Assembly: GCF_023101685.1 (NCBI RefSeq)
Contig: NZ_CP082164.1
Coordinates: 4,278,001-4,342,000, forward strand
Direction of reading: 5' to 3'
Length of the DNA: 64,000 nucleotides
DNA from: Bradyrhizobium sp. 186
GTDB taxonomy: Bacteria > Pseudomonadota > Alphaproteobacteria > Rhizobiales > Xanthobacteraceae
A program made the translations under genes and the position numbers. Position 1 is the stretch's first letter, and each line of letters opens with the position of its first letter. Shown piece after piece: positions 56,638 to 64,000 of the stretch. The notes under the pieces were generated by a model. That model worked only from the letters and a program-made list of their open reading frames with translations, was not told where the DNA came from and ran no database searches.

Positions 56638-57413
56638 TGAAGCCGGAGATGCGACGTGTCACTCTGGTGATCTTGCTGATGCTGTTCGGCGCGACTGCTG
56701 CTTCAGCGCGCTCGCTGGAGGCAATTCGTGAGCGCGGCGCCCTGACGCTTTGCGCGCACCCAAACGCGCTGCCGTTTGCCAGCAGGCGCGATGCCGATCC
56801 TGGATTTCAGGTCGAAATCGCCAAGGCGCTGGCAAACCAGCTCGGGGTCTCGCTCGAACAGCGGTGGGTCGTCAATAGCTTTCAGTACCGCCGTGCCGAC
56901 TGCGACATCGTCCTCGATGCGATAGCGGATCGGGCGGTGTTGGCGGAGGTGGGGCTGCGCATGTCGCGGCCCTACCAGCGCAGCAGTGTCGCGTTGGCGG
57001 TCGGAGCAAACTCCAGCGCAGCGTCACTCGCAGATTTGAGGCCAGGCCAGCGTGTCGGGGTACAGGTCGGCTCGATCGCCTCCATGACACTCAGCAAGCG
57101 AGGCGTCCAAACCTCACCGTTTGTCTTCGAGGATGAAATCATGGACGCGCTTGCCAAGAACGAGATCGACGCTGCGGCGGTTACACCCGCCGCAATTGGT
57201 TGGTTCAACCAAGTTCATCCCGATGCGCGCGTGCGCCGTATTCCTGCTTTCGAAGACGATCCCGACTTGAACTGGAATGTCGCTGTTGGGATGGTCAGCC
57301 CAGACGAGAAGCTCAGGCAGGGACTCGACGCAGCCCTTGAAGCATTGCTCGCCAACGGCACCCTCGCGCGGATCTACGCGCATTACAATGTCGAATTGCA
57401 GTCGCCAAAATGA
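56637..57413 (+). CDS. Periplasmic family 3-type binding protein, XoxJ/MoxJ-like
   Basis: A 258-residue exported protein starting at GTG 56637. After a signal peptide (VTLVILLMLFGATAASA) come SLEAIRERGALTLCAHPNAL and DPGFQVEIAKALANQLGVSL, the opening of amino-acid-type (SBP_bac_3) binding proteins; the end has LEALLANGTLARIYAHYNVE. In xoxF operons a protein of this type (XoxJ) is thought to help activate the dehydrogenase. Gene order, direction and the 1-base overlap support that role here. Confidence 0.85.
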   Translation: MKPEMRRVTLVILLMLFGATAASARSLEAIRERGALTLCAHPNALPFASRRDADPGFQVEIAKALANQLGVSLEQRWVVNSFQYRRADCDIVLDAIADRAVLAEVGLRMSRPYQRSSVALAVGANSSAASLADLRPGQRVGVQVGSIASMTLSKRGVQTSPFVFEDEIMDALAKNEIDAAAVTPAAIGWFNQVHPDARVRRIPAFEDDPDLNWNVAVGMVSPDEKLRQGLDAALEALLANGTLARIYAHYNVELQSPK

Positions 57414-57804
57414 GCTAGGCTCCCGGCGCAAGAACTGGCGAAGCAACGGACAAGGCGACATCGCCGATGTGACTGCTCTTGGCGCCGCAAAACGGACATT
57501 AGCCAATATTCCGTGATCGTGTAAGGGCCAACTGCGCGCAATCGTTCAGCCGAATTGCGCCGGCCATTTTGCGAAGTCTAAGCTGGTGTGCCGTGGCGAC
57601 GGTGATATTGACTTGGCGACGGCCAAGTCCAGGTGCCGAGCCTTGTTCTATCCGATCCGAAGAGTTCGATCTTGAGTGGGTAGCACGCCGCAACATCGCT
57701 CGAATGGGTCACACTGCAGTCTACACCGGGAGATAAAATTGACCTGGCCGTCCTGCCCTTTGTGCCTCCTGCCCAAGGCAGGACCGCGCTCTGGGAGAAT
57801 TCAT
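57414..57804. other. Intergenic region after the xox-like operon
   Basis: No gene seen. A degenerate relative of the GCGCAAAGCGGACATT block lies at 57483-57505 (GCGCCGCAAAACGGACATTA). Confidence 0.4.
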
Positions 57805-57967
57805 ATGACCCACCCGACCGAGGAGCAGGTACGGAAACGCGCGTTCGAGCTGTGGGAGCAGGCGGGCAAACCCGAAAGGACGCGAAGACGAGTTCTGGGA
57901 CCAAGCGCAGAGGGAATTGCAGGGCGCAGAAGAGCATGGTGACCCCAACAAAGGGGCCGACATTTAA
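57805..57967 (+). pseudogene. DUF2934 small protein with a one-base frameshift
   Basis: ATG 57805 opens T-H-P-T-E-E-Q-V-R-K-R-A-F-E-L-W-E-Q-A-G, the DUF2934 signature. One extra A near 57878 breaks the frame; skipping it gives R-E-D-E-F-W-D-Q-A-Q-R-E-L-Q-G-A-E-E and a natural stop at 57965. These short, charged rhizobial proteins have no known function. Confidence 0.7.
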
Positions 57968-58330
57968 TTCCGTTGTCGCCCTACCTTGGCACCGCACCAG
58001 TCTTAGTGCGGCGCGCTCTCGGCGTTAGCCGAGCGGCAGCATGCTGCGACCGTGCGCTGAGGCGGGTTACTCGAACGTGCGCGCGTGGCATTTCTTCGCC
58101 GCCACCCCGTCTCGCGCAAATGTCCGAGTTGGGTTATTTTCGACCGACTTAGCCGGTTATCTCACCGGTTGATGTCCGCGTTGCCCCGGAAGCAGACCTG
58201 AAGGAGAGGGGGCGAATGCGACCCCGGCAGCAGCCGCAGGGCTCTCGTGTTGCCGCTAGTGCCAACCCCATGTGGCGCACGCCACAGGTCGAGCCTTCGC
58301 AAATCGATTTGCCATCCGTAGCTTGAGGGC
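57968..58330. other. Intergenic region upstream of the M41-like peptidase operon
   Basis: About 360 bases with no supported gene. The promoter of the three-gene unit at 58331 is expected here, but I cannot pick it out. Confidence 0.4.
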
Positions 58331-59050
58331 ATGGCAACATTCTTCCGACGAAAATCACCCATGGAAAAACTCGAAGCCGAGCTCGGCACGCTGCGTGCCC
58401 GCGCCGAGACCTTGAAGAGCCGCCACGCCGCTGCCGACGCAGCGTTCGTTGATGCCAAGTCGAAGTTGCAGCGTCATCACCTAGAAGAAAATCTCGATGC
58501 CGACGATAAGGCTCGCGCGAGGCTGGAAGCGGCGATCGCCGCCGGCGCGTTGACGCGTGACGGTTACGCCGACGCGCTCGCGGAGGTGCAGACCAAGATC
58601 GCAGAAGCCGAGCAGAAGCTAGCTGCCGAACGCTCAGCCGTCGAACGCAAGGCGGCGAACGAAACGCTGGCGCGTGATCTCGATGCTATTGAGCAAGCGC
58701 TGCCGGACTATCTTGCGGCTGGTTAGCGCTTTGCCGATGCCCTGGAGAGAATTCACTTCCATTTCGAGAGCGGGGCAATCGCGCGTTTTATCGGCAACGC
58801 GGCAGCGCAGGTCGATGTCGCAGCGGGGGTCGCGCTCGCCGAATTGCGCTCCACCGTGAGCGAAATCCGTAACGGCACTGCGCCCATCCCGACGCCGAAG
58901 CCGGAGCCTGCCGAAGTCGCTGTGTCCGAGCCCGCGGCCACGATCCGGCCGCCGCACGTCTCGCCGACCATGGTCAGCGATCCGCGATTTCAGGTGATTG
59001 ACCGCAGCGCCGAGGCGCGCACGATTGAGATTGAGGTGCAGCGCCTGTGA
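58331..59050 (+). pseudogene. Coiled-coil protein split by an in-frame TAG
   Basis: The frame from ATG 58331 encodes a basic start, then a long Ala/Glu/Lys-rich coiled coil (about residues 10-120: EKLEAELGTLRARAETLKSR and similar). A TAG follows at codon 132 (58724-58726). The same frame continues for 108 codons (ALERIHFHFESGAIARFIGN, then a Pro-rich TPIPTPKPEPAE-like linker) to a stop overlapping the next start by 4 bases (GTGA at 59047). Continuity of style and the downstream coupling argue that the whole is one gene of about 239 residues carrying a nonsense codon. No family recognised. Confidence 0.65.
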
Positions 59051-59259
59051 GCAGGAAAGCCGGACCGCCGGACTGGCAGCCCCACCTCATCACACATCGG
59101 ATCGATGGCTGGGTGATCGACCCCAAACACGAAAACCGCATCCCGACCGCGGTAGCCGAGATGATCGCCCGCGCGATGCCGCAGCCGGACGACGACACCG
59201 TCGCTGCGATCTACGCGCGCATGCTCGCCCGCCACAAGAAGGTGCTCGGGAATGTCTGA
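59047..59259 (+). CDS. 70-residue protein in the M41-like peptidase operon
   Basis: A small protein starting at GTG 59047, overlapping the previous stop by 4 bases and the next start by 8. It has a W-Q-P-H-L-I-T-H-R-I-D-G-W stretch, a Pro-rich middle and a helical end (VAAIYARMLARHKKVLGNV). No family recognised. The double overlap means all three genes are translated together and probably act together. Confidence 0.65.
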   Translation: MSRKAGPPDWQPHLITHRIDGWVIDPKHENRIPTAVAEMIARAMPQPDDDTVAAIYARMLARHKKVLGNV

Positions 59260-60061
59260 ACGAAATCCGGCCGAGGACGGCAACGCGCAACCTGCGACTT
59301 CTCTCGGCGGGTGGGAGGCCGCTGCCGGCGTCGGAGGCACGACCGACAACGGCGGCGGCCTCGAAGTGGAGATCGATGAATACGACGAACTCCTCGCTTC
59401 GCTCGGTCGCACTTACGACGAGGATGTGCGGATCGCGGTCCATGAAGCGGGGCACGCTGTTTGCGCGCGCCTGCTCGGGCACGAGGTTGGCGGCGTCACC
59501 GTGAATCCAGACGCGACCCGCGGTTACGAGGGCCTCTGTTGGGGTGTCAGCCATACGGAGGCGTTCGAGAAAGGTCGCGGCGATGCGTCGGATATTCGAG
59601 AAGCGCTTGCTCCGGTGATGCCCGAGCCGGGCGAAGATCGCAGGTCGGTCTCTGATGTCTATGCGAGCGCTTATAGCCAGTGCGTCGAGCTGATGGCCGG
59701 CCGGGCTGCCGAAGCAATGCTGCTGAGCGATGGCAATCCTGAGCCGCCGGCCGACGATCCGCGGCAGGCGCGTGAGCTGGCCTTGCTGTTCTGCAAGAGC
59801 GAAGAAGCGATAGAAACTTTCGTCGCACATTGCGATGTCGCCGCGCGCGATTTGTTGATGCCCTATGGCGATGTCGTGATCGTGCTGTCCACCGTGCTAC
59901 GGATCAGGCGGACACTGGACGGCGTAGAGATTGACAAGATCATCTTGGATGTCGAGACGCGCGAGGCGTTGGCGATTGAGCATCGGCGTCGCGCTGAATG
60001 GCGCAAGGCCGAGCTGGCGGCCGAGTGCTTTCGAGCCGGATGTATCACGCCGATGCCGTAG
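59252..60061 (+). CDS. Stand-alone FtsH-type (M41-like) zinc peptidase domain protein
   Basis: A 269-residue protein. After an acidic, Gly-rich N-terminal region (1-45) comes a zinc motif HEAGH (residues 64-68, in RIAVHEAGHAVCARLLGHEV). Further on are ELMAGRAAEAMLL, equivalent to the FtsH G-G-R-A-A-E-x-x segment, and DDPRQARELALLF, which places an Asp where FtsH has its third zinc ligand. There is no AAA ATPase and no membrane helix, so this is the peptidase part alone. FtsH itself is a membrane ATP-dependent protease. Overlapping small genes upstream may supply substrate or partner functions. Confidence 0.75.
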   Translation: MSERNPAEDGNAQPATSLGGWEAAAGVGGTTDNGGGLEVEIDEYDELLASLGRTYDEDVRIAVHEAGHAVCARLLGHEVGGVTVNPDATRGYEGLCWGVSHTEAFEKGRGDASDIREALAPVMPEPGEDRRSVSDVYASAYSQCVELMAGRAAEAMLLSDGNPEPPADDPRQARELALLFCKSEEAIETFVAHCDVAARDLLMPYGDVVIVLSTVLRIRRTLDGVEIDKIILDVETREALAIEHRRRAEWRKAELAAECFRAGCITPMP

Positions 60062-60372
60062 GCTTGGGCCGGTCTGCACCAGATCGGGTGCGGTAATCGA
60101 CAACCCCCATTTGAGACATCGACCGGGCCATGAGTCTCATTCCTCAAGCCCGCGAAATCTGCTAGATTTGATGTAGCTGCCTTTGAAGCGGGACGTGCCG
60201 AATTCTCCGCGCGGGAGCGGGCTGCTAGGCGAGCCGTCGGCGGGCATGGGACTCTGACAAACCGACGTTCATTCTTGCCGGAATATGCGCCGTGGCCGCC
60301 AAAACGTGCGGCCGTGAATTTGCGAGCGCACTTGCGATCCGTTCAGCAATCAATTCGCGACAGGAGGACAAC
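60062..60372. other. Intergenic region upstream of the lipocalin-like gene
   Basis: About 310 bases without a recognised gene; presumably holds the promoter of the gene at 60373. Confidence 0.4.
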
Positions 60373-60879
60373 ATGAATTGGCGTAGTGTGTTGAGCGTGT
60401 CTGCACTAATGGCGTTAGGATTCGCCCTGCTACCGAGCAACGTCGTTGGTCAACAGAAGTCGATCAAAGAGCAACTCGTGGGGGTCTGGACGTTCGTCTC
60501 CTCAACATCCAAACTTCCGGACGGCAGTCCGGCATGGGGCACCAATCCAAAAGGGCTGCTAATCTTTACCGAGAACGGATACTTCTCGTCGCAAATTGTG
60601 CGCTCCGATCTTCCGAAGTTTGCGACGCAAAACCGCGCACAGGGTACGCCAGAGGAAAACAAAGCCGTGGTACAGGGAAGCATTGCCAACTTCGGCACGT
60701 ACACGGTCGACGAAACGAAAAAAGCCTACACGCTGAAATTTGAGGGCAGTTCGTTTCCAAATCGGACAGAAACCGAACAGACGCGAGCATTCACAATTGC
60801 CGGGGATGAATTGAAGGTCGCCAATCCATCAACGTCCATTGGCGGCTCTTCTGAGCTCGTCTACAAGCGCGCCAAGTAG
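60373..60879 (+). CDS. Exported lipocalin-like domain protein
   Basis: A 168-residue protein with a signal peptide (about 1-26, LSVSALMALGFALLPSNVVG). The mature part begins KEQLVGVWTFVSS and has GLLIFTENGYFSSQIVR and AYTLKFEGSSFPN. This is the lipocalin-like beta-barrel domain (G-x-W-x-x-V/x-S start) found in many rhizobial exported proteins. AGGAGG lies 6 bases before the ATG. Ligand and role unknown. Confidence 0.8.
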   Translation: MNWRSVLSVSALMALGFALLPSNVVGQQKSIKEQLVGVWTFVSSTSKLPDGSPAWGTNPKGLLIFTENGYFSSQIVRSDLPKFATQNRAQGTPEENKAVVQGSIANFGTYTVDETKKAYTLKFEGSSFPNRTETEQTRAFTIAGDELKVANPSTSIGGSSELVYKRAK

Positions 60880-61233
60880 GTCCGGAGGCTTGGACTCCGA
60901 GCCGGGCAGCTAATGTGGCGGCGCGAATTTATCGCGTGTCTCAGCAGCGCGGGATTTCGCTTGGTCCCGACCCAGCAGATGCCGGAGGCGCTCGGTTCAT
61001 TGTGGAAAGGCAGCGCTTTCGGAGCCGATTGTCACGCCGGTGCCGCACGGTGCTCATGATCGAATGACGTGATTGCGAGGCCCCGCTTGGATCGTTTGGG
61101 CGATCAGCGGTCTCAACGTTCCGACATGAGCCCCGGCGGGCTGTAGCTCGCCGCGGCGTTGTATGTGGAGACCGCGGGCGACGCACCATCGCGAGCGCCG
61201 CCAGCTCCATTGTCGGAACGCCTCGCGGCAGGC
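60880..61233. other. Intergenic region
   Basis: About 350 bases between convergent genes. Only short frames with no family resemblance are present. Confidence 0.4.
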
Positions 61234-61668
61234 TCAGTTGAATGTCTGAAGCCTCAGCTTTAGTGAGCCATCCCCTTGGCGCTCAAACACGTGTACTGCT
61301 ATGCCGCTCAAGGGAGCCGGCTTGCCCTCCTTATCCTTGTCTGTGGCGCTCCATTTGGCTGAGGCAAAGATAATCTTGTCGTCTCCGCCAGCATCGATGA
61401 CCTCCAGCTTGTGTCCCGTCACGCCCGCGGCGAAGAGCCCGGACCAGAACTTCTCGATCTCCGCTGGACCCGACGAGACTTCGTATGTTGGAGGCAGCAG
61501 CTTAGCAGTCGAGACATAGTCGGCAGCCAGCGCTTTCGCATCTTGCTTGTTGAATGCGGCATCGCAGGCCGCATACGCTTTCTCCACGTCGTTCTTGGCG
61601 TCTGCGGCGAACGATACCGCGGGAGCAGCGGTGAGTAGGCAAAAAAGTAATGCTGGAGCTATGCGCAT
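61234..61668 (-). CDS. Exported SnoaL/DUF4440-like protein
   Basis: A 144-residue NTF2-fold protein with a signal peptide (LLFCLLTAAPAVSFAADA). The mature start DVEKAYAACDAAFNKQDAKA and the YVSTAKLLPPTYEVSSGPAE stretch are typical of the SgcJ/DUF4440 group, ending with VHVFERQGDGSLKLRLQTFN. I start at 61668, which has GAGGAGGA upstream; the longer frame to 61875 runs into DNA-ligase debris. Function unknown. Confidence 0.82.
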   Translation of the reverse strand: MRIAPALLFCLLTAAPAVSFAADAKNDVEKAYAACDAAFNKQDAKALAADYVSTAKLLPPTYEVSSGPAEIEKFWSGLFAAGVTGHKLEVIDAGGDDKIIFASAKWSATDKDKEGKPAPLSGIAVHVFERQGDGSLKLRLQTFN

Positions 61669-61744
61669 GATGTCCTCCTCTCTAAGTTGGCGCATCTCGA
61701 CAAAGCAGTTTTCGGGCATGTCCCGGAAAAACCGAAGCATTTTT

Positions 61745-62310
61745 GGCGCGGGCGCTTGCGGTTTTTCACTTTGATCCAATAGCGACGCGACCGTTCTCAT
61801 ACGGCCGGTCCCGCCGCTTGGACACCAGTCCCTCAAGCGCCATGTTGCACGCGGCGCGGAATAGATCAGGCCCATTCGAATGGATTAACGAACACACCTT
61901 CGGGACGCCGCGCCAGCAGGCGCCTCAAGCTCGTCTTCCGCATCGACAGGGGGAGCATGGGGAGGTCGTCACCGCCTTCGGCGAGAATATCGAAAGCGCA
62001 AAACTGCACTTCGTGATCGTGCTTGCGCGAGTGAAGCGCGTTAAAATCTGAGATGCCATCGACGCCAAGCACGACCGCTTCGCCATCGAGCACGAATTGT
62101 CTCTGCCTGATCTTGCGCGCAGTCTCGACGATCCAGGGATAGCGGCTGGTCCAATTGTAACCGCCGCGCGTAATCAGGCGGACGCGGTCACCATCGCGCT
62201 CCAGACGGACGCGATAGCCGTCGTATTTCACTTCATGAAGCCAATCAGGGCCGTCCGGACCGCAATGCCCTTGGTCGGCAGGCAAAACTCAAATGAACGC
62301 ATGCGGTGAA
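61745..62310 (-). pseudogene. ATP-dependent DNA ligase, truncated and frameshifted
   Basis: The minus strand carries the adenylation domain of an ATP-dependent ligase of the LigC/LigD type: LHEVKYDGYRVRLERDGDRV with the catalytic Lys (K-Y-D-G-Y-R), RQFVLDGEAVVLGVDGISDF (motif III) and GVFVNPFE. A frame change near 61880 is needed to continue into LFRAACNMALEGLVSKRRDR (motif IV region) and PYENGR. The start region also has a shift near 62255, and the C-terminus is missing. The gene is dead. Confidence 0.82.
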
Positions 62311-62756
62311 AATAGGCATTCTCGGCAAGTTTGCGACGTGGAACTTGCCAGGTCGGCAGACCCGTAGATGGCATTTCCGGGAAATTTGTAGTGCTCCGAG
62401 CGGTAGTTATCCGGACTCCACTCGGCATAATGAGACCGCTAAGTAGGAGCGCCGGGGCTGGCATTTTCATCCCGAACAAAATTGTAACCGGCAAGGGGTC
62501 GCTGTGAGGCGGCCCCTTTGGGTTTCCGGTGTCTCGCGCGGATTTGGCCAACCTCTCGCAAATGGAGCGGCCGTGAACTGAGGCGGTAGCGCAGTCGTCC
62601 CGATTGTGAAGCCAAACCGAAAATCATTCGCAGCAAGCGCGCCGTCAACTGCCCGATTAGCTATTAGAAAAAACATGAAAATAGTTCTAAGTCATAATCA
62701 TAATGACTCTGACGCAAAAACAAAAATTAAGGTCGGGAAAAACACGGGAGGCTGGA
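62311..62756. other. Intergenic region
   Basis: About 445 bases without a supported gene. The last part is unusually AT-rich (62650-62740), which may mark the promoter of the small gene at 62757. Confidence 0.4.
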
Positions 62757-62909
62757 ATGGAAATCGTACAGCGCTTGCGCGCGATGGCGTTGCTGTGCCG
62801 ACAGGGCGCCGCGTATCATCCTGACAAAAGCTGGAAGCTGCTCGCTGAGGCCGACTACTGGGAGCATTTGGCGGCTGCTGCGCTCTCAAAGCTCCGCCGC
62901 TGCGAATGA
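62757..62909 (+). CDS. 50-residue conserved small protein
   Basis: A short basic/aromatic protein (VQRLRAMALLCRQGAAYHPD, then SWKLLAEADYWEHLAAAALS, ending L-R-R-C-E). GGGAGG lies 8 bases before ATG 62757; an upstream ATG at 62703 would extend it by 18 residues. Similar short proteins seem common in Bradyrhizobium. No function known. Confidence 0.6.
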   Translation: MEIVQRLRAMALLCRQGAAYHPDKSWKLLAEADYWEHLAAAALSKLRRCE

Positions 62910-63339
62910 CTTAGCTGCTGCTTAGTGTCGCAATTCGTCTTCGGTTCGAATTTCATCTGGGGGCTGGCAACATGAGTATTCGCAGTCGCACTTACAATTT
63001 TTCTCTTCTTCACGAACGGCATCAGGCGCTTGTTCTTCAGCTTACAGAAGTGCAGATGCTTCGAGCGCGCTTACGGCTGGCGGAAGCAAGGACTATCGTC
63101 AAAAGGCGTGTTGCCGCCAAATCGCGGCTGAAATCGACCATCTGGCATTAACGGGACATTGGCCTCATCGAGGTGCCCTCGGAGCTACCCCGATATAGAG
63201 GTGGGCTGCGCGACTTGCCTCTTCGATGCGACCGTATGGCGCGCGCTATCCCTGAAGTGCTGCGGCCCAAATTTGGAACTCCGAAACACCGGCTTAATTG
63301 GTATTAATTGGTAACTAGTCGTGATGGCCGGAGGCCCTC
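62910..63339. other. Intergenic region with a start-less small frame
   Basis: One 50-codon frame (about 63000-63152) reads like a charged helix (LLHERHQALVLQLTEVQMLR then ARLRLAEARTIVKRR) but has no start codon in phase. It may be a decayed small gene. Otherwise nothing is seen. Confidence 0.35.
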
Positions 63340-63660
63340 ATGGCAAGCAATGACCTTGAACTAATGTCTGTAACTGAGCTGTGGGATCTCCATGAACAGG
63401 TCCTTCGGAAACTACGTGAGAAGATAGCGGCAAAACAGGCCAAACTCGATGAACGGCTGCGTAGAATTGGAGTGGCCAGTGAGCGCCATCCCTACCGCCC
63501 GGTTCGTCCCAAGTATCAGAACTCGAACGATCCCCGACAGACTTGGTCCGGTCGAGGCAGATGTCCCAGTTGGCTTACGGCCGAGCTTCAATCAGGCAAA
63601 AGGCTGGACGATTTTCTGGTCGATCGAACAAGTATGCAGCTGCATCGCCGAAGCGGGTAA
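63340..63660 (+). CDS. H-NS-family nucleoid protein
   Basis: A 106-residue protein. An N-terminal helical oligomerisation part (ELWDLHEQVLRKLREKIAAK, then QAKLDERLRRIG) is followed by a linker and the H-NS C-terminal DNA-binding signature (DPRQTWSGRGRCPSWLTAEL with S-G-R-G-R-x-P-x-W), then GKRLDDFLV. This matches the alphaproteobacterial HvrA/H-NS-like group, which binds AT-rich DNA and silences foreign genes. The last 14 residues go beyond the usual end. Confidence 0.88.
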   Translation: MASNDLELMSVTELWDLHEQVLRKLREKIAAKQAKLDERLRRIGVASERHPYRPVRPKYQNSNDPRQTWSGRGRCPSWLTAELQSGKRLDDFLVDRTSMQLHRRSG

Positions 63661-63951
63661 ATTCGGAACTCGGTCCAGATGCTGTGAACGCAAACGTGGC
63701 CGTTACCGGCCTGGCGTTGGTCGGCTTCTTGCATCACGATCTTGAGCCATCATCCGGCAACGGCCGTTGCAGCGCCTTCGCCTCGTCCCACGGCACGTGC
63801 GTCCAAACTTCGCGCCGGTTAAGGAATTTATTACTGGTCACTGTCACCATTTAGAAATAGGTGGCCATATTCCCATATTCGGCAGCGCATTCTGAGAACA
63901 GTCTAATACTTCGACACGCCCCGGTTGGCGGTCTCTTGTAGGAGAGGCCCG
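63661..63951. other. Intergenic region at the right edge
   Basis: About 290 bases with no supported gene between the H-NS-like gene and a possible small gene that begins at 63952. Confidence 0.35.
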
Positions 63952-64000
63952 ATGTTTAAAGGCTTCATGGTGGCAGTTGTGGCGCTGATTAGTCCGAAGT
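63952..64000 (+). CDS. Start of a small protein gene, cut by the window edge
   Basis: ATG 63952, preceded by TAGGAGAGG, opens MFKGFMVAVVALIS with a hydrophobic stretch after one Lys, like a small membrane or exported protein. Only 16 codons are in the window, so no product can be named. Confidence 0.4.
   Translation, partial: MFKGFMVAVVALISPK

Noticed and set aside
62973..63152. Small gene starting at ATG 62973
   Set aside because: The frame that reads like a protein is not in phase with this ATG and has no start of its own.

Overview
The window looks like a chromosomal segment of a Bradyrhizobium or close Rhodopseudomonas-type alphaproteobacterium. I infer this from the high GC content, the many LIV-type and acyl-CoA catabolic operons, Tat-exported proteins, DUF2934 and H-NS-like small proteins, and the dense scatter of IS elements and gene relics typical of that group. 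No rRNA gene, complete tRNA gene or CRISPR array was seen.

Layout. 1-3.7 kb: the end of an RND efflux system (adaptor C-terminus, an NTF2-like gene apparently inserted between adaptor and pump, and a pump gene broken by one in-frame TAG). 4.2-19.5 kb: a catabolic locus built on CoA thioesters. It holds a LIV-type binding protein, a feruloyl-CoA-synthetase-like ligase, an HxlR regulator, an HCCA-isomerase-like protein, a CaiB-type CoA transferase, a GST, two paralogous SDRs, a paired acyl-CoA dehydrogenase, a thiolase, a nitronate-monooxygenase-like flavoprotein, an NmrA-like protein and a TetR regulator. Three promoters here carry the same palindrome (GTTC-N7-GAAC) right after a TTGAC -35 box, so the locus looks like one regulon, probably under the HxlR protein. 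19.5-22.3 kb: relics (hydrolase, methylisocitrate-lyase-like, phage integrase) and an IS5-family element. 22.5-26.9 kb: a sugar-type ABC transporter operon on the minus strand. 26.9-32.8 kb: relics, an intact IS1182-family element, a Tat-exported amidase and a Mth938-type protein.

32.9-40.2 kb: a second uptake and activation operon (AMP-forming acyl-CoA ligase with livG-livH-livM-livK-livF). 40.2-42.4 kb: a rearranged spot with truncated usp and SDR genes and an orphan ring-hydroxylating-dioxygenase beta subunit. 42.5-46.2 kb: opgG-opgH for periplasmic glucan synthesis. 46.2-50.6 kb: a perfect 301-bp tandem duplication, TRAP-transporter debris, an IS3-family element split by an IS110-family element, and the 3' half of a tRNA-Lys(CTT) that looks like an attachment-site scar. 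51-57.4 kb: an S41 peptidase, a saccharopine-dehydrogenase-like protein, then a xoxF-xoxG-xoxJ-like operon (PQQ dehydrogenase, cytochrome c, periplasmic binding protein). 57.4-64 kb: small genes and relics, including an overlapping three-gene unit that ends in an FtsH-type zinc-peptidase domain without an AAA ATPase, plus a lipocalin-like protein, a SnoaL-like protein, a DNA-ligase pseudogene and an H-NS-like protein.

The most notable points are the shared palindrome of the catabolic regulon, the uncharacterised CoA-linked pathway it would control, the PQQ dehydrogenase with lanthanide-type aspartates but no vicinal cysteines, the AAA-less M41-like peptidase operon, and two otherwise open genes each cut by a single TAG. 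All assignments come from reading the sequence; no database search was run.
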